From positions 9,221,001 to 9,285,000 of the forward strand of contig NZ_CP163443.1 in assembly GCF_041053055.1 (NCBI RefSeq): 64,000 bases of DNA. Reading direction: 5' to 3'. Below the pieces are notes generated by a model. The model was not told where the DNA came from. It did no database searches and saw only the letters and a list, made by a program, of their open reading frames with translations. The position numbers and the translations under genes were made by a program. Below, in pieces: positions 16,310-24,852 of the stretch (position 1 is its first letter; every line of letters starts with the position of its first letter). The stretch comes from Streptomyces sp. R41. Its GTDB lineage: Bacteria > Actinomycetota > Actinomycetes > Streptomycetales > Streptomycetaceae.

Positions 16310-17014
16310 GTGTCTCCTGAGCCCGTGCCGCCCGTCGGCGGGCGCATTCGGCAGGCGCGCCTCGAGCGGGGGATGAGCCTGCGTGGCCTCGCGCGGGAGA
16401 TCGGGGTCTCCGCGAGCCTCATCTCGCAGATCGAGACGGGCAAGAGCCAGCCGTCGGTGAGCACGCTGTACGCGATCACGACGGCGCTCGCCATCTCGGT
16501 CGAGTCGCTCTTCGACGCGCAGGACACGGGTGTTGAGGCCCCGCTCGCGGTGGGGTCCTTCCCGCCCGTCTCCGTCCCACCCGGCGCCGCGCCGCGCGGC
16601 TCCGCCACCGGCTCCGTACCGTCCGGCACCGTGCTGCACGCCCTCGCCGCCTTCGCCGCGGATCCGGGGCGCCGCATCGGGCCATTGGTCGGCGCCGGGC
16701 GGCGGGAGACGCTGGAGCTCGACTCGGGTGTGGTGTGGGAACGTCTCGGCCATGTTCCGGGCACCGACGTCGACTTCCTGCTGGTGACCTACCGGCCCGG
16801 CGGCACCTCGTCCAGTTCCGGTGGTCTGATGCGGCATGCGGGCACCGAGTACGGCTACCTCACCTCCGGCGAACTCGTCCTCACCCTCGGGTTCGAGGAG
16901 TACACGCTGCGCCCCGGCGACGCGGTGTGCTTCGAGTCGACCACCCCGCATCGCTACCGCAACGACGGTGCCGAACCTGCCGTTGGGGTGTGGTTCGTGT
17001 TCAGTAGCGCTTGA
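16310..17014 (+). CDS. XRE-family regulator with C-terminal cupin sensor
   Basis: 234 residues from GTG, with GAGAGGAG upstream. The helix-turn-helix occupies residues about 8-62 (RIRQARLERGMSLRGLAREI, VSASLISQIETGKSQPSVST). The C-terminal cupin spans about 150-232: GGLMRHAGTEYGYLTSGELV, the TLRPGDAVCFESTTPHRYRN barrel strand and WFVFSS. Such HTH-cupin proteins usually sense a small metabolite and control the adjacent catabolic genes. The downstream operon starts 47 bases after its stop, in the same direction. Confidence 0.92.
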   Translation: MSPEPVPPVGGRIRQARLERGMSLRGLAREIGVSASLISQIETGKSQPSVSTLYAITTALAISVESLFDAQDTGVEAPLAVGSFPPVSVPPGAAPRGSATGSVPSGTVLHALAAFAADPGRRIGPLVGAGRRETLELDSGVVWERLGHVPGTDVDFLLVTYRPGGTSSSSGGLMRHAGTEYGYLTSGELVLTLGFEEYTLRPGDAVCFESTTPHRYRNDGAEPAVGVWFVFSSA

Positions 17015-17061
17015 CACTTCCCTCGAGCGGTCGTTCACTCCGGATGACGGAGGTGGTCGCC

Positions 17062-18399
17062 ATGGCGATCCGCACATTCGGGCCGAACGCCGTCGACTGG
17101 GAAGAGCGCGTCGACCTGGACCGGCTGCGCAGAGAGCGCCTGGCCCGGCTGAACGAGGCCCTCAACGCTTCCGAGTTGGGCGCGCTGCTCAGCTTCGACT
17201 TCGCCAACATCCGCTATATGTCGTCCACCCACATCGGTACGTGGGCCATGGACAAGCTGATTCGCTTCGCGCTTCTCGTACGGGGCGGCGAACCGATCGT
17301 CTGGGACTTCGGTTCCGCCGCCCGCCACCACCAGCTCTACAACCCCTGGCTGGACTACAGCGACGGCAAGGGCGGCCCGCCCACCGGCGCCCGTGCCGGC
17401 ATCTCCACCCTGCGGGGCGCCTTCCACCCGGAGGCCGGTATCGCCGAGGACGTCGCCACGAAGATCGCCACCGAACTGCGCGAACACGGCCTGGCGGGCG
17501 AGCCGTTGGGCGTCGACCTCGCCGAGATGCCCGTCCTCATGGCGCTGCGCGCCCAGGGCATCGACGTCGTCGACGGACAACAGGTCTTCCTCCGGGCCCG
17601 CCGCACCAAGACCGCCGACGAGATCTCCCTCCTCGCCCAGGCCTGCGCGATGGTCGACGCGGCGTACGAGGAGCTGTACGGATTTCTGCGCCCGGGCGTG
17701 CGGGAGAACGAGTGCGTCGGACTCGTCAGCAAGGTTCTCTACGACCTGGGCAGCGAGTACGTCGAAGGCGTCAACGCCATCTCGGGCGAGCGCTGTTCAC
17801 CCCACCCGCACGTCTACAGCGACCGGCTCATCCGCCCCGGCGACCCCGCCTTCTTCGACATCCTGCACAGCCACCTGGGCTACCGCACCTGCTACTACCG
17901 CACGTTCGCAGCCGGCAGCGCGTCGAGCGCGCAGCGCGACGCGTATCTGAGGTGCCGGGAGTACATGGACGAGGCGATCTCGCTGGTGCGGCCGGGCGCG
18001 ACCACCGCCGACATCGTCCAAGTCTGGCCGCGCGCCGAGGAGTTCGGCTTCCCCGACGAGACCGCAGCCTTCGCCCTCCAGTACGGCCACGGGGTCGGCC
18101 TGTCCATCTGGGAGAAGCCCATCTTCAGCCGGCTCGTCTCGCTCGACCATCCCGAAGTCCTGGAAGAGGGGATGGTGTTCGCCCTGGAGACCTACTGGCC
18201 CGCCAAGGACGGCTGGTCGGCGGCGCGCATCGAGGAGGAACTGGTCGTCACCGCCGACGGCTGCGAGGTGATCACCAAGTTCCCGGCCGAGGAACTGCTC
18301 GTCGCGGGCCGCAAGTACTGGACCGTGGGCGGAGAGCTGAACACGCGGCGCGAGGCGCAGTCCCATCTCAACACCCGCCGCGACAACGGGGCGCGCTGA
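17062..18399 (+). CDS. M24 (creatinase/prolidase-fold) enzyme, DddP/creatinase-like
   Basis: 445 residues from the ATG with GGAGGT seven bases upstream; ATG 17044 is possible. A creatinase N-terminal domain (GALLSFDFANIRYMSSTHIG) is followed by the pita-bread domain (FLRARRTKTADEISLLAQAC; FALQYGHGVGLSIWE; LEEGMVFALETYW; IEEELVVTADGCEVI). The His and two Glu positions are present. The second metal Asp normally in an SDITRTF-like motif is replaced (GYRTCYYRTFAAG). It may therefore be a metal-poor creatinase- or DddP-type hydrolase or lyase rather than a peptidase. The stop overlaps the next start (TGATG). The substrate is unknown. Confidence 0.85.
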   Translation: MAIRTFGPNAVDWEERVDLDRLRRERLARLNEALNASELGALLSFDFANIRYMSSTHIGTWAMDKLIRFALLVRGGEPIVWDFGSAARHHQLYNPWLDYSDGKGGPPTGARAGISTLRGAFHPEAGIAEDVATKIATELREHGLAGEPLGVDLAEMPVLMALRAQGIDVVDGQQVFLRARRTKTADEISLLAQACAMVDAAYEELYGFLRPGVRENECVGLVSKVLYDLGSEYVEGVNAISGERCSPHPHVYSDRLIRPGDPAFFDILHSHLGYRTCYYRTFAAGSASSAQRDAYLRCREYMDEAISLVRPGATTADIVQVWPRAEEFGFPDETAAFALQYGHGVGLSIWEKPIFSRLVSLDHPEVLEEGMVFALETYWPAKDGWSAARIEEELVVTADGCEVITKFPAEELLVAGRKYWTVGGELNTRREAQSHLNTRRDNGAR

Positions 18400-19367
18400 T
18401 GGACGCGGCCGAACTCCTCCCCCTGTACGAGCAGATGGCGCTGATCCGCCGCACCGAACGGGCCGCCCATGACCTGTTCATGTCCGGACTCGTCAAAGGC
18501 ACCACCCACCTCGCCGCCGGGCACGAGGCGATCGCCGTCGGCGCGAGCGCGGCGCTGCGCCCCGACGACTACGTCTTCGCCACCTACCGTGGCCACCACC
18601 ACGCCCTGGCCCGTGGCGCAACCCCCGAGGAGTGCCTCGCCGAACTCATGAGCCGGGCCACGGGGTTGTGCCGTGCCAAAGGCGGCTCGATGCACCTCAC
18701 CAAGGCGTCTGTCGGCATGCTCGGTTCGTACGCCATCGTGGGCGCCCATCTGCCGATGGCGGTCGGCGCCGCCTGGTCGGCCCGACTGCGTGGCACCGAG
18801 CAGATCGCGGTGGCCTTCTTCGGGGACGGCGCGACCAACATCGGCGCCTTCCACGAGGCGCTCAACCTGGCCGCCGTATGGAAGCTGCCCGTGCTCTTCG
18901 TCTGCGAGAACAACCTCTATATGGAGTACACGCCCATCGCCGAAGTGACGGCGGTGGCCCGTCCCGCCGCCGACCGGGCGTCCGCGTACGGCATCCCGGG
19001 AGAGGTCGTCGACGGCAACGACGTGGTGCTCGTCCGCGAGGCGGTGGCCGGGCTGGCCGACCGAGCCCGTGCGGGGGAGGGGCCCGGTGTGCTGGAGGCG
19101 CTGACCTACCGCCACTTCGGGCACAGCCGGGCCGATCCGGCGACCTACCGACCGGCCGAGGAGGTCGAGCGCTGGCTGAAGCACGACCCGCTCGATCTCG
19201 CCCGCGCCCGGCTCGAGGCCCTCGGCGCCGACACGACGGACGTCGACGCGCGCGTCGAGAAGACCGTCGCGGCGGCTGTCGAGGCCGCCAGGAACGCGCC
19301 CGCGCCCGATCCGGGCGAGGCGCTCACCGACGTATGGGCGGACGGGGGTGCGGCATGGCGGACATGA
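18399..19367 (+). CDS. Thiamine-diphosphate-dependent dehydrogenase E1 alpha subunit (acetoin/pyruvate type)
   Basis: 322 residues starting inside the preceding stop. E1-alpha features: THLAAGHEAIAVGASAAL, DDYVFATYRGHHHALARG, GGSMHLTKASVGMLGSYAIV, and the ThDP motif FFGDGATNIGAFHEALNLA ending in CENN. C-terminal TYRHFGHSRADPATYR is typical of AcoA-like subunits. With the beta subunit next to it, the enzyme should oxidatively decarboxylate a 2-oxo acid or cleave an acyloin. No E2 or E3 gene lies in the window, so those must come from elsewhere or a non-CoA reaction occurs. Confidence 0.92.
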   Translation: MDAAELLPLYEQMALIRRTERAAHDLFMSGLVKGTTHLAAGHEAIAVGASAALRPDDYVFATYRGHHHALARGATPEECLAELMSRATGLCRAKGGSMHLTKASVGMLGSYAIVGAHLPMAVGAAWSARLRGTEQIAVAFFGDGATNIGAFHEALNLAAVWKLPVLFVCENNLYMEYTPIAEVTAVARPAADRASAYGIPGEVVDGNDVVLVREAVAGLADRARAGEGPGVLEALTYRHFGHSRADPATYRPAEEVERWLKHDPLDLARARLEALGADTTDVDARVEKTVAAAVEAARNAPAPDPGEALTDVWADGGAAWRT

Positions 19368-19378
19368 CGGGAGAGCGG

Positions 19379-20365
19379 ATGACCACCGGCCGCCCCCTCA
19401 CCTATCGCGAGGCGGTCGCCGAGGGCATCGCCCGCGAGATGCGCCGCGATCCGACGGTCGTGTGCCTGGGCGAGGACATCGGCGCCGCGGGCGGAGTCTT
19501 CAAGACAACTGCCGGACTGCACAAGGAGTTCGGTCCCGAACGGGTGTGGGACACGCCCATCTCCGAGCAGGCGATCGTGGGTGCGGCCATGGGTGCCGCG
19601 ATGACCGGAATGCGGCCGGTCGCGGAGATCATGTTCTCCGACTTCCTGGCCTGTTGCTGGGACTATCTCGCCAACGAGATCCCGAAAGTCCGGTACATGA
19701 CAGGCGGTCAGGTCACGGTTCCGCTGGTCGTCCGCACGGCGAACGGCGGCGGACTCGGCTTCGGCGCCCAGCACTCGCAGGCCACCGAGAACTGGGCGTT
19801 CACCGTCCCCGGTCTGAAGATCGCGGCTCCGGCCACACCCGCCGATGCGATCGGCATGATGGCGGCGGCCATCCGCAGCGACGACCCGGTGGTCTTCTTC
19901 GAGCACAAGGGACTGCTCGCGACCAAGGGGCCGCCCGCACCGCCTGGCCACCTCGTCGAACTGGGGCGCGCGGCCGTCGTACGCGAAGGCGGCGACATCA
20001 CGCTCGTGGCACTCGCCTCGATGGTGCCCGTGGCTCTCACGGCCGCCGAACGGCTCGCCACGGAGGGCATTTCGGCCGAGGTGATCGACCTGCGCTGCCT
20101 GGTGCCGCTGGACACCCGGGCCGTCCTCGCCTCCGTCGCGAAGACCTCGCGGCTCGTCACCGTCGAGGAGAACCCGTACCAGGGCGGCTGGGGCGGCACC
20201 CTCGTCTCGGTCGTCGTCGACGAGGGCTTCGGCCTGCTGGACGCGCCGGTGTGCCGGGTGGCGGGGGAGTGCGTCCCGCTGCCCTTCGCGGACGCGCTCG
20301 AAGAGCGGGTGATCCCCACGGTCGACAAGGTCGTGGCAAGGGTCAGGGACCTCGCCGCGTACTGA
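19379..20365 (+). CDS. Thiamine-diphosphate-dependent dehydrogenase E1 beta subunit
   Basis: 328 residues from the ATG with GGGAG six bases upstream; ATG 19355, overlapping the alpha gene, is an alternative. E1-beta features: LTYREAVAEGIAREMRRDP, VCLGEDIGAAGGVFKTTAGL, DTPISEQAIVGAAMGAAM, IMFSDFLACCWDYLANEIPK, and VVFFEHKGLLATKG. A transketolase C-terminal domain follows (GDITLVALASMVPVALTAAE; LVTVEENPYQGGWGG). It forms the alpha2-beta2 heterotetramer with the gene before it. Confidence 0.92.
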   Translation: MTTGRPLTYREAVAEGIAREMRRDPTVVCLGEDIGAAGGVFKTTAGLHKEFGPERVWDTPISEQAIVGAAMGAAMTGMRPVAEIMFSDFLACCWDYLANEIPKVRYMTGGQVTVPLVVRTANGGGLGFGAQHSQATENWAFTVPGLKIAAPATPADAIGMMAAAIRSDDPVVFFEHKGLLATKGPPAPPGHLVELGRAAVVREGGDITLVALASMVPVALTAAERLATEGISAEVIDLRCLVPLDTRAVLASVAKTSRLVTVEENPYQGGWGGTLVSVVVDEGFGLLDAPVCRVAGECVPLPFADALEERVIPTVDKVVARVRDLAAY

Positions 20366-20410
20366 CCCCCACCCGTACTCCGTACCGAACATCCCATGGG
20401 AGGAAGGGCG

Positions 20411-21763
20411 ATGACCAAACGGATGCTCCTGCGCTCGGGCCATGTCGTCTCGATGGACCCCGACATCGGGGATCTGCCCCAGGGGGACGTCCTCATCGAG
20501 GACGGGAAGATCGCGGCGGTGGAACGCGAGATCGCCGCCGACGCCGAAGTGCTCGACATGAAGGGCCGCATCGTCATCCCGGGCTTCGTGGACACCCACC
20601 GTCACACCTGGGAGGCGCCGATCCGCGGCTGCGCGCCCGACGCCACGCTCGACGACTACTTCGTCGACGTGCTCGACACCTTCGCCCCCGTCTACACGCC
20701 CGAGGACGTGTACGCGGGCAACCTCGCGGGCTCGTTGGAGTGCCTCAACGCCGGCATCACCACGCTCGTCGACTGGTCGCACATCAACAACACGCCGGGG
20801 CACCCCGACGCCGCGCTCCAGGCGCTGACCGAGACGGGCATCCGCGCGCAGTACGCGTACGGCAGTGCCAACACCTCGCTCGCCGACTACTGGTTCGACA
20901 GCAAGATCGCGATACCGGGTGACGACGTACGGCGCATACGGGACCGTTACTTCGCTTCCGACGACGGACTGTTGACCATGGCGCTGGCCACCCGCGGCCC
21001 CGGCTTCTGCATCAACGACGTCGTCACCGCCGAGTGGGGCCTCGCCCGCGAGCTGGGCATCCCGATCACCGTGCACGTGGCCATGGGCCGCCTGGCCGGC
21101 CGCTTCGGCATGGTGAAACAGCTCCACGACCTCGGCCTGCTCGGTCCCGACACCACCTACGTCCACTGCTGCTACTTCAGCGAGGAGGAGTGGCGCATGG
21201 TCGCCGACACCGGCGGTACGGTCTCGATCGCGCCGCAGGTGGAGACACAGATGGGGCACGGCTGGCCGCCCGTGATGAAGGCGATCGAGTGCGGGCTGCG
21301 GCCTTCGCTGAGCATCGACGTCGTGACCACGGTCCCCGGCGACATGTTCACCCAGATCCGCGCGGCCTTCGCAGCGGAACGCGCCCGCGTCAACGCCGAG
21401 TGCTGGAAGGCCGATGTGGGCATCCCCGACACGATGTTGACCGCACGTCAGATGCTGGAGATCGCCACACTCAGCGGCGCGCACGTCGCGAGGCTGGAGG
21501 ACCGGACCGGTTCCCTGACCCCGGGCAAGCGGGCGGACATCGTGGCGATCGACGCCACGGCGCTCAATGTGGCGCCGGTGCACGACGCCGCGGCCGCCGT
21601 CACGCTGAGCGCGGACGTGTCCAACGTGGAGACCGTCATCGTCGACGGGGTGATCCGCAAGCGGGACGGCCGGCTGCTCGCCGATGCCGAACGGGCGCGG
21701 CGGCTGGTCGAGGAGTCACGCGACCGCCTCGTGGCGGCGAAGGCGGCGAGGGCCAAGGCATGA
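20411..21763 (+). CDS. Amidohydrolase, TrzA/AtzB/cytosine-deaminase-like
   Basis: 450 residues, ATG after AGGAAGGG. A short N-terminal beta domain (LLRSGHVVSMDPD) leads to the metal motif VIPGFVDTHRHTWE near 60 (H-x-H). Further ligands are probable in VHVAMGRLAG, YVHCCYFSEEEW and SLSIDVVTTVPGDM; the usual closing HxxxGD is modified. TPGKRADIVAIDATALNVAP closes the fold. Such enzymes deaminate or dechlorinate N-heterocycles or cleave cyclic amides. Its end overlaps the bicupin start (ATGA). The role is presumably ring opening or deamination of the operon's substrate. Confidence 0.88.
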   Translation: MTKRMLLRSGHVVSMDPDIGDLPQGDVLIEDGKIAAVEREIAADAEVLDMKGRIVIPGFVDTHRHTWEAPIRGCAPDATLDDYFVDVLDTFAPVYTPEDVYAGNLAGSLECLNAGITTLVDWSHINNTPGHPDAALQALTETGIRAQYAYGSANTSLADYWFDSKIAIPGDDVRRIRDRYFASDDGLLTMALATRGPGFCINDVVTAEWGLARELGIPITVHVAMGRLAGRFGMVKQLHDLGLLGPDTTYVHCCYFSEEEWRMVADTGGTVSIAPQVETQMGHGWPPVMKAIECGLRPSLSIDVVTTVPGDMFTQIRAAFAAERARVNAECWKADVGIPDTMLTARQMLEIATLSGAHVARLEDRTGSLTPGKRADIVAIDATALNVAPVHDAAAAVTLSADVSNVETVIVDGVIRKRDGRLLADAERARRLVEESRDRLVAAKAARAKA

Positions 21764-22641
21764 CGAACTTCCTGGTGCGGCGGGCCGCGGACGCCCCCGA
21801 GGTGGCGTACGACCCGCACGGCTTCCATCGGCGCACGGTCGTCGGCGAGGCGGACGGCAGCGTGCACACCGGCTTCGGCATCTGCGCGTTGCGGCCCGAC
21901 GGTGTGGTGGGCGCACACGTGCACTCGTACGAGGAGACCTTCCACATACTCTCCGGGACGGTCGTCCTCGATGTGCCGGAAGGCTCGTACCTCCTCGAAG
22001 AAGGGGACTACGGGCTGCTCCCCACCGGTGTGCCGCACGCCTGGCGCGGCGCCGGGGACACCGTCGGGCGCTGGGCCGACATGCTCGCGCCGGTCCCGCG
22101 GGCCCGCTACGGGTACGACACCCGGGCGGTGCCCGCGCTGCCGGAGCGGGAGCCTGTCCGGATCGACGTCCGTGACCCGCGCACCCGGTCGTTCGGGCAC
22201 TTCGAGCCCGACCTGATGGATCCAGGCAAGCAGTCCCAGGACCTCCTCGCCGTCTCGGCCAGCATGCGCACGGCGCTGCTCGTCTACAGCGGCATCACCG
22301 TGAAGACGATGGTGGACAGCGACCTCGGGGCGGTGGCCTCGACCATGTTCATGGTGCAGTACGCGTCCGACGGCATGGCGGGCACGCACGACCATCCCTT
22401 CGAGGAGACGTACCTGATTCTCGAAGGCACGGTGGACGCCACCTTCGACGGCGAACGTCACCGGCTCGGCGTCGGCGACGCCGCCTGGGCGGGCGCCGGT
22501 TGCGTCCACGGGTTCGCCAACGCCGGTCGGGGGCCGGTGCGTTGGCTGGAGACACAGGCTCCGCAGCCGCCGCCGCGCCACTCCTACCGCTTCACCCGGG
22601 ACTGGGACTATCTGCGCGAGGCGCTGGAGGAGAAGCCGTGA
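21760..22641 (+). CDS. Bicupin protein
   Basis: 293 residues with two cupin domains. The first (about 40-120) carries GAHVHSYEETFHILSGTVVL and YGLLPTGVPHAWRG. The second (about 190-275) carries GTHDHPFEETYLILEGTVDA and GDAAWAGAGCVHGFAN. Each has the His-x-His, Glu and late His expected of a metal site. (S)-ureidoglycine aminohydrolase and several isomerases share this layout. In this operon it probably processes a ring-opened or deaminated intermediate. It starts inside the amidohydrolase stop. Confidence 0.87.
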   Translation: MTNFLVRRAADAPEVAYDPHGFHRRTVVGEADGSVHTGFGICALRPDGVVGAHVHSYEETFHILSGTVVLDVPEGSYLLEEGDYGLLPTGVPHAWRGAGDTVGRWADMLAPVPRARYGYDTRAVPALPEREPVRIDVRDPRTRSFGHFEPDLMDPGKQSQDLLAVSASMRTALLVYSGITVKTMVDSDLGAVASTMFMVQYASDGMAGTHDHPFEETYLILEGTVDATFDGERHRLGVGDAAWAGAGCVHGFANAGRGPVRWLETQAPQPPPRHSYRFTRDWDYLREALEEKP

Positions 22642-22661
22642 ACGTGGCTGGAGGAGAGGCC

Positions 22662-23351
22662 ATGACCGTGGTCGTCATCGGCGGTACGTCGGGAATCGGG
22701 CGCGAGATCGCCCGGTTCCGCGCGGAGCGCGGCGACAAGGTCGTCATCACCGGCCGCGACGCGCACCGGGCCGACACGGTGGCCAAGGAGATCGGCGCGG
22801 CCCGTGGCCTCGCCCTCGACCTCTCCAGGCCACGGGAGATCGCCGCGGCGCTGGCCAGCGTCCGCACCGTCGACCACCTGGTGCTGGCGGGCATCTCCCG
22901 TGACGACAACAGCGTCGCGGAGTACGACATCGACGCGGCGCTCCACCTGGTCACCCTCAAGCTGGTCGGCTACACGGAGGTCGTGCACACGCTCCGCCCG
23001 CGACTGCACGACGGGAGCGCGATCGTGCTCTTCGGCGGCCAGGCGAAGGAGCGGCCCTATCCCGGCGCGACAACGGTGGCGACCGTGAACGCGGGGGTGA
23101 CCGGTCTGGTGCACACCCTCGCCACCGAGCTGGCTCCAGTCCGGGTGAACGCCGTGCACCCGGGGGTCGTCGGCGACAGTCCGTACTGGTCGGCGAAGCC
23201 CGACGAGGTGCTCGCGGGCCTGCGCGCGCGGACCCCGACGGGGCGGCTCGCCGCCATGCGCGACGTGGTGGACGCCGTGGACTTCCTGCTCCGCAACCGC
23301 TCGGTCAACGGGGTCGATCTCGCCGTCGACGGAGGATGGCTGCTCCGATGA
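22662..23351 (+). CDS. Short-chain dehydrogenase/reductase
   Basis: 229 residues from the ATG behind GAGGAGAGG; GTG 22638, overlapping the bicupin stop, is an in-frame alternative. The cofactor motif VVVIGGTSGIGREIA starts at residue 2. The catalytic region is unusual: where YxxxK is expected, the protein reads FGGQAKERPYPGATTVATVN, so the Tyr/Lys spacing is not canonical. PVRVNAVHPGVVGDSPYW and the C-terminal NGVDLAVDGGWLL are standard. It may be a reductase with altered chemistry. Its stop overlaps the next start (ATGA). Confidence 0.87.
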   Translation: MTVVVIGGTSGIGREIARFRAERGDKVVITGRDAHRADTVAKEIGAARGLALDLSRPREIAAALASVRTVDHLVLAGISRDDNSVAEYDIDAALHLVTLKLVGYTEVVHTLRPRLHDGSAIVLFGGQAKERPYPGATTVATVNAGVTGLVHTLATELAPVRVNAVHPGVVGDSPYWSAKPDEVLAGLRARTPTGRLAAMRDVVDAVDFLLRNRSVNGVDLAVDGGWLLR

Positions 23352-24262
23352 CGATGATGCCGGTGAGGATGCGGCTCGCGGTGATCGGGACCGGGCGCAT
23401 GGGCGGCGCGATGGTGCGGCGGCTGCGGCGCGCGGGGTTCGAGGTGACGGCCTACAACCGCTCGCGCGACAAGGCCGAGGCGGTGGCCGCCGGTGCGGGA
23501 GCCACCCTCGCGGCCACCGCCCGTGAGGCCGCCGCGTCCGCGGACATCGTGCTGGTCTCGCTCGCCGACGACGCGGCCGTGAGCGCGGCATACGGCGGAG
23601 GGGACGGGATCGCGGCCGGGCTCCGCCCCGGCAGCGTGGTGCTGGAGACGAGCACCATCGCCCCGGAGACGGTCGCGGTCCTGCACACCCTCGTCGACAA
23701 ACAGGGTGCGACCCTGCTCGACACCCCCGTATCGGGGAGCGTGAGTTTCGTCGAGCAGGGCAGGCTGACCGTGCTGGCGGGTGGCTCCGGCGAGGCACTG
23801 GACCGGGTACGCCCCGTGCTCGACGCGCTGGCCGAGCGGGTCTTCCACGTGGGCGACAGCGGCACAGGAGCGGCGATGAAGCTGGCCGTCAACTCCGTTG
23901 TCCACGGGCTCAATCAGGCCCTGTCGGAGGCGCTGGTGCTCGCCGAGCGGGCGGGGATTCCCAGGGAGTCCGCGTACGAGGTGTTCGCGGCGAGTGCTGT
24001 GGCGGCACCCTTCGTGCAGTACAAGCGGGACGCGTTTCTGCATCCGGACGAGACACCCGTGGCCTTCACCCTGGAACTCGTCGCCAAGGACCTGGACTTG
24101 ATCCTGGACCTCGCCGGTCGGGTCGGCGCGGCGATGCAACAGGCCCGTCTCAACGGCCGGTTGGCCCGTACGGCCGCCGAAGGAGGCTTCGGCGGCCGGG
24201 ACCTGAGCGCGATGGCGGAGTTCCTCAGGTCGGGCGGGCCCGATGTTCCCGAGCCCTGCTAG
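23348..24262 (+). CDS. NAD(P)-dependent beta-hydroxyacid dehydrogenase (3-hydroxyisobutyrate dehydrogenase family)
   Basis: 304 residues from the ATG that overlaps the SDR stop. Features: LAVIGTGRMGGAMVRRL (cofactor), LLDTPVSGSVSFVEQGRLTV (substrate loop), the catalytic lysine in SGTGAAMKLAVNSVVHGLNQ, and FTLELVAKDLDLILDLAG near the end. These enzymes oxidise beta-hydroxyacids or reduce the semialdehydes. It is the last gene of the overlapping operon from 17062. The combination with E1 subunits suggests that a C3-C5 oxo acid appears late in the pathway. Confidence 0.9.
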   Translation: MTMMPVRMRLAVIGTGRMGGAMVRRLRRAGFEVTAYNRSRDKAEAVAAGAGATLAATAREAAASADIVLVSLADDAAVSAAYGGGDGIAAGLRPGSVVLETSTIAPETVAVLHTLVDKQGATLLDTPVSGSVSFVEQGRLTVLAGGSGEALDRVRPVLDALAERVFHVGDSGTGAAMKLAVNSVVHGLNQALSEALVLAERAGIPRESAYEVFAASAVAAPFVQYKRDAFLHPDETPVAFTLELVAKDLDLILDLAGRVGAAMQQARLNGRLARTAAEGGFGGRDLSAMAEFLRSGGPDVPEPC

Positions 24263-24370
24263 GCCCAGGACTGACGTTCTCCGGCTCGAAGTCGGCGTGC
24301 TCGTGTCGATCCGGTCTCGGGCGGTCTCGGTCCCGGGCGTCGGGCAACTCCTCTGCTCGACAAGGCCTGT

Positions 24371-24637
24371 TCACCCTGTCGGCCTGCGTTCGACAAGGTG
24401 TGCGAGCAGTCTGTCATCCCGGATCAGTGCGGCGCGTTCCTCCTCGCAGGTCCCGCCCCACACCCCGGACGTCTGCCGGTTGCTGAGGGCCCAGGCCAGG
24501 CACTCGCTGGTCACCGGGCAGCGGGAACAGACGCGCTTGGCGGCGGCGATGTCTTCCAGCGCCGGCCCTTTCGTGCCCACGGGGAAGAACAGATCCGGGT
24601 CCGCTTCCGCGCAGGCAGCACTCCGCAACCACTCCAT
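24371..24637 (-). CDS. WhiB-like iron-sulphur transcription factor
   Basis: 88 residues from the ATG of MEWLRSAACAEADPDLFFPV; a longer reading from a TTG at 24721 lacks support. Four cysteines sit in the usual places (AAC, then CSRCPV with Cys-x2-Cys, then SECLAW) and would hold a 4Fe-4S cluster. The GVWGG turn and basic tail (EEERAALIRDD) follow. Wbl proteins bind sigma factor and adjust development, redox or antibiotic responses. It faces away from the thiolase gene, with a palindrome between. Confidence 0.9.
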   Translation of the reverse strand: MEWLRSAACAEADPDLFFPVGTKGPALEDIAAAKRVCSRCPVTSECLAWALSNRQTSGVWGGTCEEERAALIRDDRLLAHLVERRPTG

Positions 24638-24724
24638 GCGGGCGCGGGTGCCCAGGACGGATGGGTGGAAACCGACCGCAGGGGATCTTCCCAAGGGGCC
24701 GCCGGGCGGTCTATAGTCCAAAAC

Positions 24725-24840
24725 TAGCAGTGCTAATTAATTGTTCGCTGATCAACCCTTCGGTGATCAATCGTTCGGTTCCCGTGATCCGGTGATCCCG
24801 CGATCGCGTGACCCGGTGATCCTGTGATCCGGTGTCCCTC
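24725..24840. promoter_or_regulatory. Palindrome TAGCAGTGCTA and clustered TGATC repeats
   Basis: A perfect 11-base palindrome (24725-24735) is followed by AT-rich sequence and then at least six TGATC/CGATC units, several as CCGGTGATC, up to the thiolase ribosome site. The gap lies between divergent wbl and thiolase genes and so is likely regulatory. Half of the palindrome resembles a CIRCE half-site, but no full CIRCE is present. Confidence 0.5.
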
Positions 24841-24852
24841 AGGAGTCCTGCC

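Noticed and set aside
19145..21583. An 812-codon leftward open frame across the E1 and amidohydrolase genes
   Set aside because: It is antisense to three well-supported genes, is rich in His/Arg/Gly as expected of a GC-driven shadow, and has no domain.
24725..24735. CIRCE/HrcA operator
   Set aside because: Only one half resembles TTAGCACTC and the 9-base spacer and second half are missing; no chaperone gene follows.
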